Shown piece after piece: positions 49,990-58,492 of a stretch of DNA of 64,000 nt; positions within the stretch are counted from its first letter, which is position 1; each line of letters opens with the position of its first letter. The translations under genes and the position numbers were made by a program. The stretch spans positions 186,001-250,000 of the forward strand of contig NC_019966.1 in assembly GCF_000328565.1 (NCBI RefSeq), given 5' to 3'. The notes beneath the pieces are model-generated. The model was not told the DNA's origin and did no database searches. It saw only the letters and a list, made by a program, of their open reading frames with translations. This stretch comes from Mycobacterium sp. JS623. Lineage in GTDB: Bacteria > Actinomycetota > Actinomycetes > Mycobacteriales > Mycobacteriaceae.

Positions 49990-50070
49990 CACGCTGCCTT
50001 TCTGGGGTTGAACGGAGGGGTGCTCCTCTCGTCCGCGTTGATTGGCCGCTTTCTGCGAGAGTACCCGCGC

Positions 50071-50823
50071 TCAGCCCCTCCGGAACAACTTGTCGCCGAG
50101 CCACACCACCGGGTCGTACTTGCGATCGGCTGCCCGTTCCTTGAGCGGGATCAGCGCATTGTCGGTGATCTTGATGTGCTCGGGGCACACCTCGGTGCAG
50201 CATTTGGTGATGTTGCAGAAGCCGAGGCCGTTCTCGTCCTGCGCCTGCACCGCACGGCGTTCGTTCGTGTCCAGCGGATGCATGTCCAGTTCGGTCTGGC
50301 GCATCAGGTAGCGCGGACCGGCGAACGCCCTCTTGTTCTCTTCGTGATCACGCACCACGTGGCAGGTGTTCTGGCACAGGAAGCACTCGATGCACTTGCG
50401 GAACTCCTGCGACCGGTTCACGTCCTCCTGCATCATCCGGTACTCGCCCGGCTGCAGATCCTTGGGCGGCGTGAAGGACGGTATTTCCCTGGCCTTTTCG
50501 TAGTTGAACGACACATCGGTTACCAGGTCGCGGATGACGGGGAACGTCCGCAACGGGGTGATGGTGATGGTCTCGGCCGGGTCGAATGTCGACATCCGGG
50601 TCATGCACATCAGCTTCGGCCTGCCGTTGATCTCGGCCGAGCACGAGCCGCACTTGCCTGCCTTGCAATTCCACCGCACGGCCAGGTCACCGGCCTGCGT
50701 CTGCTGCAGCCGGTGGATGATGTCGAGCACCACCTCGCCCTCATTGACGTCGACGGAGAAGTCCTGCAGCGCGCCGCCGTCGTCATCGCCACGCCACACC
50801 CGCAGCTTCGCTTGATAGGCCAT
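50071..50823 (-). CDS. sdhB: Succinate dehydrogenase iron-sulfur subunit (Sdh1 type)
   Basis: A 250-residue electron-transfer subunit. The N-terminal ferredoxin domain binds [2Fe-2S] through CKAGKCGSC and a later cysteine in LMCMT. The C-terminal domain binds [4Fe-4S]/[3Fe-4S] through CIECFLCQNTC and CCTEVCP. It passes electrons from SdhA flavin to the membrane anchor and menaquinone. Its ATG lies directly after the SdhA stop with no gap. It matches Rv0247c, annotated as a fumarate reductase/succinate dehydrogenase subunit. Plausible direction in aerobic growth is succinate oxidation. Confidence 0.94.
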   Translation of the reverse strand: MAYQAKLRVWRGDDDGGALQDFSVDVNEGEVVLDIIHRLQQTQAGDLAVRWNCKAGKCGSCSAEINGRPKLMCMTRMSTFDPAETITITPLRTFPVIRDLVTDVSFNYEKAREIPSFTPPKDLQPGEYRMMQEDVNRSQEFRKCIECFLCQNTCHVVRDHEENKRAFAGPRYLMRQTELDMHPLDTNERRAVQAQDENGLGFCNITKCCTEVCPEHIKITDNALIPLKERAADRKYDPVVWLGDKLFRRG

Positions 50824-52737
50824 TCAGCTTCTCCTTGCCGGGTGGTTGACGAGTTCTTCTGGGGTGAAGTACTTCTCGAGCTCTTCGATGTCGACGAGCT
50901 CGAGGAGGTCCTCACGCATCGGCACCTGATCCTCGCGGGTGATGCTGACGTCGGGGACGACGGCGGCACCTTCTGCGCGGCACACCAGCAGAACCTTGCG
51001 CCAACCCGCCTCCATCGACGGATGGTCGTCGCGGGTGTGGCCGCCGCGGCTCTCGGTGCGTTCCAACGCGGCTTTGGCCACGCATTCGCTGACGAGCAGC
51101 ATGTTGCGCAGGTCGATGGCCAAATGCCAGCCCGGGTTGAACTGACGGTGGCCCTCCACCTGCACGCGCTTGAACCGCTCGCGCAGCTCGGTCAGCTTGT
51201 CCAGCGCCTCGGTGACTTCCTCGGCCTTGCGGATGATGCCGACCAGGGAGTTCATCGTGTCCTGCAGGTCGAGTTGCAGGGTGTACGGGTTCTCGGCGCT
51301 GTCGCCATTGGTCGGCCCGTCGAACGGCGCGAGGGCCAGCTTGGCGGCCTCGGCCACGGCCTCGTCGGACACCGTCGGCCGCTCGGACAGCCCCCGCACG
51401 TAGTCGGACGCACCGAGCCCGGCGCGGCGGCCGAACACCAGCAGGTCCGACAGCGAGTTGCCGCCCAGCCGGTTCGAGCCGTGCATGCCACCGGAGCATT
51501 CACCGGCGGCGAACAGCCCCGGCGTCTTGGCCGCACCCGTATCGGGATCGACCTCGATGCCACCCATCACGTAGTGGCACGTCGGCCCGACCTCCATCGC
51601 CTCCTTGGTGATGTCGACCTCGGCCAGCTCCATGAACTGGTGATACATCGACGGCAGCCTGCGCTTGATCTCCTCGGCGGGCAGCCGCGACGCGATGTCG
51701 AGGAACACGCCGCCGTGCGGCGAGTTACGCCCGGCTTTCACCTCGGAGTTGATGGCGCGGGCCACCTCGTCGCGGGGCAGCAGGTCGGGGGTGCGACGCG
51801 CCGAGTCGTTGTCCTTGAGCCACTGGTCGGCCTCTTCGATGCTCTCGGCGTACTGACCTTTGAACACCGGTGGGATGTAGTCGAACATGAACCGGGTGCC
51901 CTCGGAGTTTTTCAGCACCCCGCCGTCGCCGCGCACACCCTCTGTGACGAGGATGCCCTTCACGCTGGGTGGCCAGACCATGCCGGTCGGATGGAACTGG
52001 ACGAACTCCATGTTGATCAGCGTCGCGCCCGCGCGCAGCGCGAGTGCGTGCCCGTCGCCGGTGTACTCCCACGAGTTCGATGTCACCTTGTAGGACTTGC
52101 CAATTCCGCCGGTGGCCATCACCACGGCAGGCGCCTCGAACAGGATGAAGCGTCCGCTTTCGCGCCAGTAGCCGAAGGCACCGGAGATGCGGTCACCGTC
52201 CTTGATCAGGTCGGTGATCGTGCACTCGTGGAACACCTTGATGCGGGCCTCGTAGTCGCCGAACTCGGCCTTGTCCTCCTGCTGCAGCGAGACGATCTTC
52301 TGCTGCAGGGTGCGGATGATTTCCAGCCCGGTGCGGTCGCCGACGTGAGCCAGTCGCGGGTAGGTGTGGCCGCCGAAGTTCCGCTGGCTGATGCGCCCGT
52401 CCTTGGTGCGGTCGAACAGTGCGCCGTAGGTTTCCAGCTCCCAGACGCGGTCTGGTGCCTCCTTGGCGTGCAGTTCGGCCATCCGCCAGTTGTTGAGGAA
52501 CTTCCCGCCGCGCATGGTGTCTTTGAAGTGGACCTGCCAGTTGTCCTTCGGGTTGGCATTGCCCATCGCGGCCGCACAGCCGCCTTCGGCCATCACGGTG
52601 TGCGCCTTGCCGAACAACGACTTACAGACCACGGCGACCTTCAAACCGCGCTCACGTGCCTCGATGACCGCACGCAAACCCGCGCCGCCGGCACCGATGA
52701 CGACGACGTCATATTCGTGCCGTTCGACTTCAGCCAT
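50824..52737 (-). CDS. sdhA: Succinate dehydrogenase flavoprotein subunit (Sdh1 type)
   Basis: A 637-residue FAD-containing catalytic subunit. It has the dinucleotide-binding motif VVVIGAGGAGLRA at the N-terminus, the covalent-FAD histidine in GKAHTVMAEGG, the substrate-site segment HPTGMVWPP, the catalytic arginine region HGGVFLDIASR, and RLGGNSLSDLLVFGRRAG. It oxidises succinate to fumarate. It lies 37 bp after the anchor gene and abuts sdhB. It matches Rv0248c. Length and motifs are complete with no sign of damage. Confidence 0.95.
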   Translation of the reverse strand: MAEVERHEYDVVVIGAGGAGLRAVIEARERGLKVAVVCKSLFGKAHTVMAEGGCAAAMGNANPKDNWQVHFKDTMRGGKFLNNWRMAELHAKEAPDRVWELETYGALFDRTKDGRISQRNFGGHTYPRLAHVGDRTGLEIIRTLQQKIVSLQQEDKAEFGDYEARIKVFHECTITDLIKDGDRISGAFGYWRESGRFILFEAPAVVMATGGIGKSYKVTSNSWEYTGDGHALALRAGATLINMEFVQFHPTGMVWPPSVKGILVTEGVRGDGGVLKNSEGTRFMFDYIPPVFKGQYAESIEEADQWLKDNDSARRTPDLLPRDEVARAINSEVKAGRNSPHGGVFLDIASRLPAEEIKRRLPSMYHQFMELAEVDITKEAMEVGPTCHYVMGGIEVDPDTGAAKTPGLFAAGECSGGMHGSNRLGGNSLSDLLVFGRRAGLGASDYVRGLSERPTVSDEAVAEAAKLALAPFDGPTNGDSAENPYTLQLDLQDTMNSLVGIIRKAEEVTEALDKLTELRERFKRVQVEGHRQFNPGWHLAIDLRNMLLVSECVAKAALERTESRGGHTRDDHPSMEAGWRKVLLVCRAEGAAVVPDVSITREDQVPMREDLLELVDIEELEKYFTPEELVNHPARRS

Positions 52738-52774
52738 AAATAAACCTCACTACTGTCTCTGTTGAAAAGTTCTG

Positions 52775-53596
52775 TCAGCCAATGAATCTGAGATCGTTGA
52801 TGGTGCCGCTGGCCACCAGCATGATGTAGAAGTCGGTGATCATCAGCGTGCCAAGCGTGATCCACGCATACGTCTTGTGCCTGGTGTTCAACGTGCTCAC
52901 CTGCGTCCAGAACCAGTAGCGGACGGGGTGTTTGGAGAAGTGCTTGAGGCGCCCGCCGACGATGTGACGGCACGAGTGGCATGACAGCGTGTACGTCCAC
53001 AGCAGGACCACGTTCACAACCAAAATGACGTTGCCCAAACCGAATCCGAAGCCGGACGGTGACTGGAACGCCACGATCGCGTCATAGGTGTTGATCACCG
53101 AAATGATGCCGGCGATGTAGAAGAAGTATCGGTGGGTGTTCTGGATGATCAGCGGAAAGCGTGTCTCACCAGTGTATTTCGCGTGCGGCTCGGCGACTGC
53201 GCATGCCGTCGGGGCCTGCCACACGGACCGGTAATAGGCGCCGCGGTAGTAGTAGCACGTCAGCCGGAACAGCAGCAGGAATGGCAGTGTTGCCGCCGCA
53301 TAGGGCAACCACCACACGTCGGGCAGGATCTGTGGCCAGAAGTGGCTGGCCTCAGGCAGACAGCCCTTGCTGATGCACGGTGAGTAGAACGGCGTCAGGT
53401 AGTGGTACTCGGCGACGTAGTAGTTGTTCTGCAGGAACGCCCGCACAAACCCGTAGATGAGGAACGCGGCGAAGCCCAGGTCGACGATCAGCGGCGACTG
53501 CCACCAGCGGTCGGTGCGCAGGGTGCGCTGTGGAATCTGGGCACGGCTCGGTGAAAAGACGCCGGTCGCTTTGCGGTCGGCGGTGGGTGCGCTCAC
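52775..53596 (-). CDS. sdhC: Succinate dehydrogenase membrane anchor (Sdh1 type)
   Basis: A 273-residue single-chain anchor with five predicted helices, at about residues 34-52, 92-112, 150-172, 180-205 and 240-262, as in type B-like enzymes where one protein replaces SdhC and SdhD. Histidines in YHYLTPFY, SCHSCRHIVG and the CHSCR cluster are candidate haem ligands, though haem content is not certain. The segment FYSPCISKGCLPEASHF, exposed after the first helix, carries two cysteines. It matches Rv0249c. Transcription runs from the small upstream gene through sdhC, sdhA and sdhB. Confidence 0.88.
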   Translation of the reverse strand: MSAPTADRKATGVFSPSRAQIPQRTLRTDRWWQSPLIVDLGFAAFLIYGFVRAFLQNNYYVAEYHYLTPFYSPCISKGCLPEASHFWPQILPDVWWLPYAAATLPFLLLFRLTCYYYRGAYYRSVWQAPTACAVAEPHAKYTGETRFPLIIQNTHRYFFYIAGIISVINTYDAIVAFQSPSGFGFGLGNVILVVNVVLLWTYTLSCHSCRHIVGGRLKHFSKHPVRYWFWTQVSTLNTRHKTYAWITLGTLMITDFYIMLVASGTINDLRFIG

Positions 53597-53641
53597 GTTT
53601 CCCTTTCGGTGTGGTTATGTCCCGCTCAGATGGCCGCGGCG

Positions 53642-53932
53642 CTAGCCTGCGACTCCTCTGTCGTCCTCATCGCCCCAGAAGGCGGTGTCGTATGGGGTGT
53701 CAGGGATGGTGATCTTCTCGGTGCCATGGTGATGGCGCGTCACGCCCCGGGTGAGCTCCAGCTCCTCGGCATCGATGTCGAGTCGGTCGATGTCGTTCAG
53801 GATGCGTTCGGCGTCATTGACAATGCGGCGGGTCGCGGGGCTGTCCCCGTATTTCGACGCCAACGATGTCACGCACCGCCGCAGGCTTCCGATTAGCTCG
53901 TGCAGCTCGGTAAGTTCGGTAGTGCTCGACAT
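53642..53932 (-). CDS. Small hypothetical protein heading the sdh operon (Rv0250c type)
   Basis: A 96-residue soluble protein. ATG 53932 (MSSTTELTELHELIGSL) is strongly supported by AAGGAGGT 5-12 bases upstream; an in-frame upstream extension to 53977 would cross that site. The first 60 residues look helical (RCVTSLASKYGDSPATRRI, ERILNDIDRLDIDAEEL) and the tail is polar and acidic. It matches Rv0250c in size and position, 45 bp before sdhC. Its presence at the head of the operon suggests an accessory or regulatory role for the complex. No catalytic motif is seen. Confidence 0.8.
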   Translation of the reverse strand: MSSTTELTELHELIGSLRRCVTSLASKYGDSPATRRIVNDAERILNDIDRLDIDAEELELTRGVTRHHHGTEKITIPDTPYDTAFWGDEDDRGVAG

Positions 53933-53951
53933 TTGACCTCCTTGGGCTGAA

Positions 53952-53994
53952 GGGTGTCTCGGATCACAGTACGACACCCGATGTTAGTTACATC
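53952..53994. promoter_or_regulatory. Inverted repeats in the sdh operon / PEP mutase divergent region
   Basis: Two inverted repeats lie side by side in a 111 bp divergent gap. GGGTGTC (53952-53958) pairs with GACACCC (53973-53979) over a 14-base spacer, and GATGT (53980-53984) pairs with ACATC (53990-53994). They sit 20-60 bp upstream of the first sdh operon gene. This placement suits an operator; the binding protein is unknown. Confidence 0.5.
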
Positions 53995-54043
53995 AGGGGG
54001 TTTGGAGTGAGACAGGTCACGTCAGCGAACCGGAGGTAGGTCC

Positions 54044-54802
54044 ATGTCAAGCGAGGTCCTCAAGAAGCATGCCGAGACATTGCTGGGTCTGCACCAGCCC
54101 GGCAATCCAGTGGTTTTGCCGACAATCTGGGATGCGTGGTCGGCGCAACTGGCGGTCGATGCAGGCTTTCTCGCGCTGACCGTCGGCAGCCACCCGATGG
54201 CCGACTCGGTGGGTAAGGCCGACCAGGAGGGCATGTCGTTCGACGACGTGGTGACCCGCGTCAAGCAGATCACTTCGGCCGTCGACGTGCCGGTGTCCGT
54301 CGATATCGAGTCGGGCTATGCCGAACCGGCCACCCGCCTGATCACCGGCCTGCTCGAGGCCGGTGCGGTCGGCCTCAACATCGAGGACACCGTGCACAGC
54401 GAAGGCGGGCGGCTGCGGTCGTCCAGCGAGCACGCCGAGCTCGTCGGCGCGCTGCGTAAGGCTGCCGACGCCGCCGGCGTGCACGTGGTGGTCAACGCCC
54501 GCACGGATCTGTTTCTCCGGCAGGACGGAGATGAGTCCGATCGGGTGGACCGGGCGATCGCGCGGCTGAAAGAGGCGGCCGCAGCCGGAGCAGACTCGCT
54601 GTATCCGGTTGGCCGTCACGACCCGGATACGTTGCGGCGCTTGGCTACTGAGCTACCGCTGCCGATCAATGCGATCGCGTTGCCCGATCAGGATGATCCG
54701 GCGTCCTTCGGGCCGCTTGGCGTCGGCCGCATCAGTTTTGGGCCATTCCTGCAGCGCGCACTTTCCGCACATGCCAATGAGATGCTGGCCCGCTGGGCTT
54801 AG
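54044..54802 (+). CDS. Isocitrate lyase / PEP mutase superfamily protein
   Basis: A 252-residue TIM-barrel enzyme. It shows PTIWDAWSAQLAVDAGF and SVDIESGY for the magnesium/substrate site, LNIEDTVHSEGG with the metal-binding acidic pair, and VVNARTDLFL later in the barrel. Members split or rearrange 2-oxo acids (2-methylisocitrate lyase, PEP phosphonomutase, oxaloacetate decarboxylase). The methylisocitrate lyase signature KKCGH is absent, so that specific activity is unlikely. ATG 54044 follows GGAGGTAGG. The upstream divergent gap has two inverted repeats shared with the sdh operon. Substrate unknown. Confidence 0.83.
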   Translation: MSSEVLKKHAETLLGLHQPGNPVVLPTIWDAWSAQLAVDAGFLALTVGSHPMADSVGKADQEGMSFDDVVTRVKQITSAVDVPVSVDIESGYAEPATRLITGLLEAGAVGLNIEDTVHSEGGRLRSSSEHAELVGALRKAADAAGVHVVVNARTDLFLRQDGDESDRVDRAIARLKEAAAAGADSLYPVGRHDPDTLRRLATELPLPINAIALPDQDDPASFGPLGVGRISFGPFLQRALSAHANEMLARWA

Positions 54803-54811
54803 CATTCCGGC

Positions 54812-55180
54812 GTGAGCCCTGATGACGACGGCAGTTGGCATGACCAGCAACCCCTGATAGTCGCCGCCGGAGTCGCGGGCGTCGTACTTCTGGTGATCCT
54901 GGCGTGGGCGGTGATCCGCACCGCCGACAACTCGTCGAGTCCACCCGGGCCCACCGATCTGCCGCCGTCGTCGGCCACCTCGTCGACATACACGACGAGC
55001 TCGTCGTCGAGCACCAGCTACACCGTGCCGAGTGTGCAAACCAGTCAGGACAATCCGATCGTGACCAGGCCGCCGGCGGCGACGCCATCAGATGACGGCT
55101 CCGGCGACGAGACAACGACGTCCACCACGATCACCAATCCGTACCCGACGACGACACCGACCAACGCCGGCCACATCTAG
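54812..55180 (+). CDS. Single-pass membrane protein with Ser/Thr-rich tail
   Basis: A 122-residue protein from GTG 54812. One hydrophobic segment at about residues 15-35 (LIVAAGVAGVVLLVILAW) is followed by a low-complexity Ser/Thr/Pro tail to the end. The short cytosolic N-terminus and extracellular tail suggest a mannosylated surface protein; that modification is inference from composition. It starts 9 bp after the PEP mutase stop and may be co-transcribed. No family recognised. Confidence 0.65.
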   Translation: MSPDDDGSWHDQQPLIVAAGVAGVVLLVILAWAVIRTADNSSSPPGPTDLPPSSATSSTYTTSSSSSTSYTVPSVQTSQDNPIVTRPPAATPSDDGSGDETTTSTTITNPYPTTTPTNAGHI

Positions 55181-55250
55181 GACCGCAAGGTCGCCAACCT
55201 GTTGCGGGTGATCGGCGTCGACGTACTCGGTCAGTTCTGCGGGTAGCTGA

Positions 55251-55285
55251 AAATCCGGTGGAACCTGTTGGATCCCACCGGATTT
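55251..55285 (+). terminator. Hairpin between the membrane protein gene and nirB
   Basis: AAATCCGGTGG (55251-55261) and CCACCGGATTT (55275-55285) form a perfect 11-base stem with a 13-base loop. The AT-rich base gives a short A/T run on either side but no long U-tract, so it may be bidirectional. It separates the PEP mutase unit from the nirB promoter region. Confidence 0.65.
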
Positions 55286-55471
55286 CGCGTCGTGACCGGC
55301 GCCACAGCGGTCCGCTACCGGAAGAACTTGAGTCGATGACGCTGATGTTCCAGCAGCGAGTTTACCGTCTGTGGACGCTCACAGGGGTGTGCCGACGACC
55401 GTGAGAAGTCCGTGATGGTGGGTTCACATCAGGCGACATTGCGGCAATATCCGCTGGTTAACCTCGGCGGC
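55286..55471. other. nirB upstream region
   Basis: About 190 bp before the preferred nirB start with no gene seen. It should contain the nirB promoter and sites for the nitrogen regulators GlnR and NnaR. I could not identify a convincing GlnR box, and the candidates GTTCAC and GGTTAAC near 55420-55462 are weak. Confidence 0.4.
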
Positions 55472-58024
55472 ATGCGGTCTTCATCAAACGTTGTGGTCGT
55501 TGGCCACGGAATGGTCGGTCACCGGTTCGTCGAGGCACTGCGGTCGCGCGACGCCGAGGGTGCCTGGCAGATAACCGTGCTCGCCGAGGAAGCCGACGCC
55601 GCATACGACCGAGTCGGCCTCACCAGCTACACCGAGCACTGGGATCGCGCCCAGTTGGCGCTGCCCGGCAATGACTACGCCGGGGATGACAAGGTCGAGC
55701 TTCGACTTGGCAGCCGCGTCGCGGAGATCGACCGCACCACACGGCAGGTGGTCACGGCAGATGGAAGCCGTGTCAACTACGACGCATTGGTGCTTGCCAC
55801 CGGTTCGTACGCCTTCGTGCCGCCAGTGCCCGGCCACGACCTGCCGGGCTGCCACGTCTACCGCACGCTCGACGACCTCGACGACATCCGCGCCGACGCC
55901 GAGCGTGCTCTCAAATCCGGGACCGCTCCGGTCGGCGTCGTCATTGGCGGCGGCCTACTGGGTCTGGAAGCCGCCAACGCGCTGCGAAGCTTCGGCTTGA
56001 CCCCGCATGTCGTGGAGATGGCGCCGCGGTTGATGGCACAACAGCTCGATGAGGCGGGCGGTGCACTGCTGGGCCGGATGATCGGCGAGCTCGGCATCGC
56101 CGTGCACACCGGCGTCGGCACGTCGTCAATCGAGCCCACCCAACGCAACCGACCCGTGCGCCGCTCCGCGGATGACGACTCGCTGCGAGTGACACTTTCG
56201 GATGGCACGGTCATCGACGCAGGCCTTGTCGTCTTCGCCGCGGGCGTGCGGCCCCGTGACGAACTGGCTCGGGACTCAGGCCTCGAACTCGCCGAGCGCG
56301 GGGGCGTACTCACCGATCTATCCTGTGCGACACGGGATCCCAACGTTTACGCGATCGGTGAGGTGGCAGCCATCGAGGGGCGCTGCTACGGCCTGGTCGG
56401 CCCCGGCTACACCAGCGCGGAGGTCGTCGCCGACCGGTTGCTCGGTGGCGCCGCCGAATTCCCCGAAGCCGATATGTCGACCAAGCTCAAGTTGCTCGGT
56501 GTCGACGTGGCCAGCTTCGGCGATGCGATGGGCCGCACACCGAACTGCCTCGACGTGGTCGTCAACGACGCGGTCAACCAGACCTACGCCAAGCTGGTGC
56601 TGTCGGATGACGCCAAGACGCTGCTGGGCGGCATCCTCGTGGGCGACGCGTCGTCGTACGGCGTGCTGCGGCCGATGGTCGGCGAGGAGCTGCCCGGCGA
56701 CCCAATGGCTCTGATCGCACCGGCCGGATCCGACGGTGGTGCAACGGGACTCGGTGTCAGTGCGCTGCCGGCCGCGGCACAGATCTGCTCGTGCAACAAC
56801 GTCACCAAGGGTGACTTGTGCGACGCGATCGCGGGTGGCTGCAGCGATGTGCCTTCCCTCAAGAGCTGCACAAAGGCGGGTACCTCGTGTGGTTCCTGCG
56901 TGCCGCTGCTCAAGCAACTGCTCGAAGCCGAGGGGGTCGAGCAGTCCAAGGCGTTGTGCGAACACTTCAGCCAGTCGCGTGCCGAGCTGTTCTCGATCGT
57001 TGCCGCGACGTCGATCCGTACGTTTACGGGATTGATTGAACGGTTCGGCACCGGAAAGGGTTGCGACATCTGCAAACCCGTGGTGGCGTCGATCCTCGCG
57101 TCGACCAGTTCGGAGCACATTCTCGACGGCGAGCAGGCCTCGCTGCAGGATTCCAACGACCACTTCCTTGCCAACATCCAGAAGAACGGCAGCTACTCGG
57201 TGGTGCCGCGGTCGCCCGGCGGTGAAATCAGCCCAGAGCAGTTGATTCTGATCGGCGAGATCGCGCGTGACTTCGGTCTGTACACCAAAATCACTGGCGG
57301 CCAACGCATCGACATGTTCGGCGCGCGAGTGGATCAGTTGCCGGAGATCTGGCGTCGCTTGATCGACGGTGGCATGGAGTCCGGCCACGCGTACGGTAAG
57401 GCACTGCGGACGGTGAAGAGCTGTGTGGGCAGCACGTGGTGTCGCTACGGTCAGCAAGATTCCGTGGACATGGCGGTCAACATCGAAAACCGGTACCGAG
57501 GCCTGCGCGCACCGCACAAGATCAAGATGGCCGTCTCCGGGTGTGCGCGCGAATGCGCGGAGGCACAGAGCAAGGATGTCGGCGTCATCGCCACCGAACA
57601 GGGCTGGAATCTCTACGTGTGCGGCAATGGTGGCATGTCGCCGCGGCACGCGCAGCTGCTGGCCAGCGATCTGGACGACGAAACGCTGATCCGCTACATC
57701 GATCGGTTCCTGATGTTCTACATCCGCACCGCCGACCGGCTGCAGCGCACCGCGCCGTGGCTCGAGGCGATGGACGGCGGCCTGGATCACCTGCGCGAGG
57801 TCGTCTGCAACGACTCCCTCGGGCTCGCAGCTGAGTTCGAGGACGCAATGGCCCGCCACGTCGAGGGCTATTCATGTGAGTGGAAGGGTGTCATCGAAGA
57901 CCCCGAGAAGCTGTCGCGGTTCGTGTCGTTCGTCAATGCGCCGGAGGTCGCGGATCCGACGATCGAATTCACCGAACAGTCGGGCCGCATCGTTCCCATT
58001 GGCATACCTACGGTACGGGGGTAA
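55472..58024 (+). CDS. nirB: Nitrite reductase [NAD(P)H] large subunit NirB
   Basis: An 850-residue assimilatory enzyme that reduces nitrite to ammonium. In order it has an FAD motif VVVGHGMVGHRF at the N-terminus, NAD motif VVIGGGLLGLEAANAL near residue 175, BFD-type [2Fe-2S] cysteines (ICSCNNVTKGDLC, SCTKAGTSCGSC) near 440-490 and GKGCDICKP near 530, and the siroheme/[4Fe-4S] site. The site cysteines are CVGSTWC near 650 and CARECAEA near 695. ATG 55472 is preferred because the flavin motif then begins at residue 5; an in-frame ATG at 55412 would add 20 residues. It is followed by nirD at 8 bp. Confidence 0.95.
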   Translation: MRSSSNVVVVGHGMVGHRFVEALRSRDAEGAWQITVLAEEADAAYDRVGLTSYTEHWDRAQLALPGNDYAGDDKVELRLGSRVAEIDRTTRQVVTADGSRVNYDALVLATGSYAFVPPVPGHDLPGCHVYRTLDDLDDIRADAERALKSGTAPVGVVIGGGLLGLEAANALRSFGLTPHVVEMAPRLMAQQLDEAGGALLGRMIGELGIAVHTGVGTSSIEPTQRNRPVRRSADDDSLRVTLSDGTVIDAGLVVFAAGVRPRDELARDSGLELAERGGVLTDLSCATRDPNVYAIGEVAAIEGRCYGLVGPGYTSAEVVADRLLGGAAEFPEADMSTKLKLLGVDVASFGDAMGRTPNCLDVVVNDAVNQTYAKLVLSDDAKTLLGGILVGDASSYGVLRPMVGEELPGDPMALIAPAGSDGGATGLGVSALPAAAQICSCNNVTKGDLCDAIAGGCSDVPSLKSCTKAGTSCGSCVPLLKQLLEAEGVEQSKALCEHFSQSRAELFSIVAATSIRTFTGLIERFGTGKGCDICKPVVASILASTSSEHILDGEQASLQDSNDHFLANIQKNGSYSVVPRSPGGEISPEQLILIGEIARDFGLYTKITGGQRIDMFGARVDQLPEIWRRLIDGGMESGHAYGKALRTVKSCVGSTWCRYGQQDSVDMAVNIENRYRGLRAPHKIKMAVSGCARECAEAQSKDVGVIATEQGWNLYVCGNGGMSPRHAQLLASDLDDETLIRYIDRFLMFYIRTADRLQRTAPWLEAMDGGLDHLREVVCNDSLGLAAEFEDAMARHVEGYSCEWKGVIEDPEKLSRFVSFVNAPEVADPTIEFTEQSGRIVPIGIPTVRG

Positions 58025-58032
58025 CGCAGGAG

Positions 58033-58377
58033 ATGACTCTTCTCAACGATGTTCAGGTGTGGACGGCTGCCTGCCGCTATGACTTCCTGATCCCTAACCG
58101 CGGGGTGGGCGTGCTCCTGCCAGATGGTGTGCAGGCGGCGCTATTCCGCCTCGATGACGGTTCGCTGCATGCCGTCGGCAACATCGATCCGTTCTCCGGC
58201 GCGGCGGTGATGTCGCGCGGCATCGTCGGCGACCGGGGCGGCCGCGCCACGGTTCAGACGCCAATCAAGAAGCAGGCCTTCGCGCTTGACGACGGCAGCT
58301 GCCTGGATGATCCCGAGGTCACGCTCCCGGTCTATGCGACGCGCATCGTGGATGGCCAGGTCGAGGTCGGCGTCTAA
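58033..58377 (+). CDS. nirD: Nitrite reductase small subunit NirD
   Basis: A 114-residue Rieske-fold subunit. The fold is recognisable (FRLDDGSLHAVGNIDPFSG, KKQAFALDDGSCLDD), but the Cys-His pairs of true Rieske proteins are absent, as is normal for NirD. It supports NirB activity and assembly. ATG 58033 is preceded by GCAGGAG, and the gene starts 8 bp after nirB. It overlaps by 4 bp the end of a tiny minus-strand frame. Confidence 0.92.
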   Translation: MTLLNDVQVWTAACRYDFLIPNRGVGVLLPDGVQAALFRLDDGSLHAVGNIDPFSGAAVMSRGIVGDRGGRATVQTPIKKQAFALDDGSCLDDPEVTLPVYATRIVDGQVEVGV

Positions 58378-58466
58378 CTCTCGCGTTCGGCAAAGCGTTC
58401 GCCACACAAACTGAGGACTTCCTTGCAGACAACGCCGCGTTCTTCACAGCGGTGCTGCCGGGACAC
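58374..58466 (-). CDS. Possible 30-residue cysteine mini-protein
   Basis: A short frame from GTG 58466 to TAG 58374 in the nirD-sodC gap, on the sodC strand, 26 bp after sodC. The peptide has three cysteines spaced exactly C-x6-C-x6-C (CEERGVVCKEVLSLC) in a predicted amphipathic helix and ends GERFAERES. The composition is protein-like and unlike the random arginine-rich shadows of this genome. There is no clear ribosome binding site. Expression is unproven and no family is recognised. Confidence 0.35.
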   Translation of the reverse strand: MSRQHRCEERGVVCKEVLSLCGERFAERES

Positions 58467-58492
58467 AATGCGCCACTAGCCGAGTCGATACG

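Noticed and set aside
49870..52743. 957-codon open frame on the plus strand
   Set aside because: It is antisense to sdhB and sdhA, whose motifs are complete. The product is a Val/Ala/Arg-rich shadow with no family pattern, as GC-rich codon bias produces.
55181..55246. Open codons directly after the membrane protein stop (DRKVANLLRVIGVDVLG...)
   Set aside because: No start codon or ribosome binding site and only 21 codons; stop-codon readthrough is not supported.
55286..55471. GlnR box upstream of nirB
   Set aside because: Expected from biology, but no site with the right spacing could be read with confidence.
56318..57859. 513-codon frame antisense to nirB
   Set aside because: No motif, and it covers the essential cysteines of NirB on the other strand.
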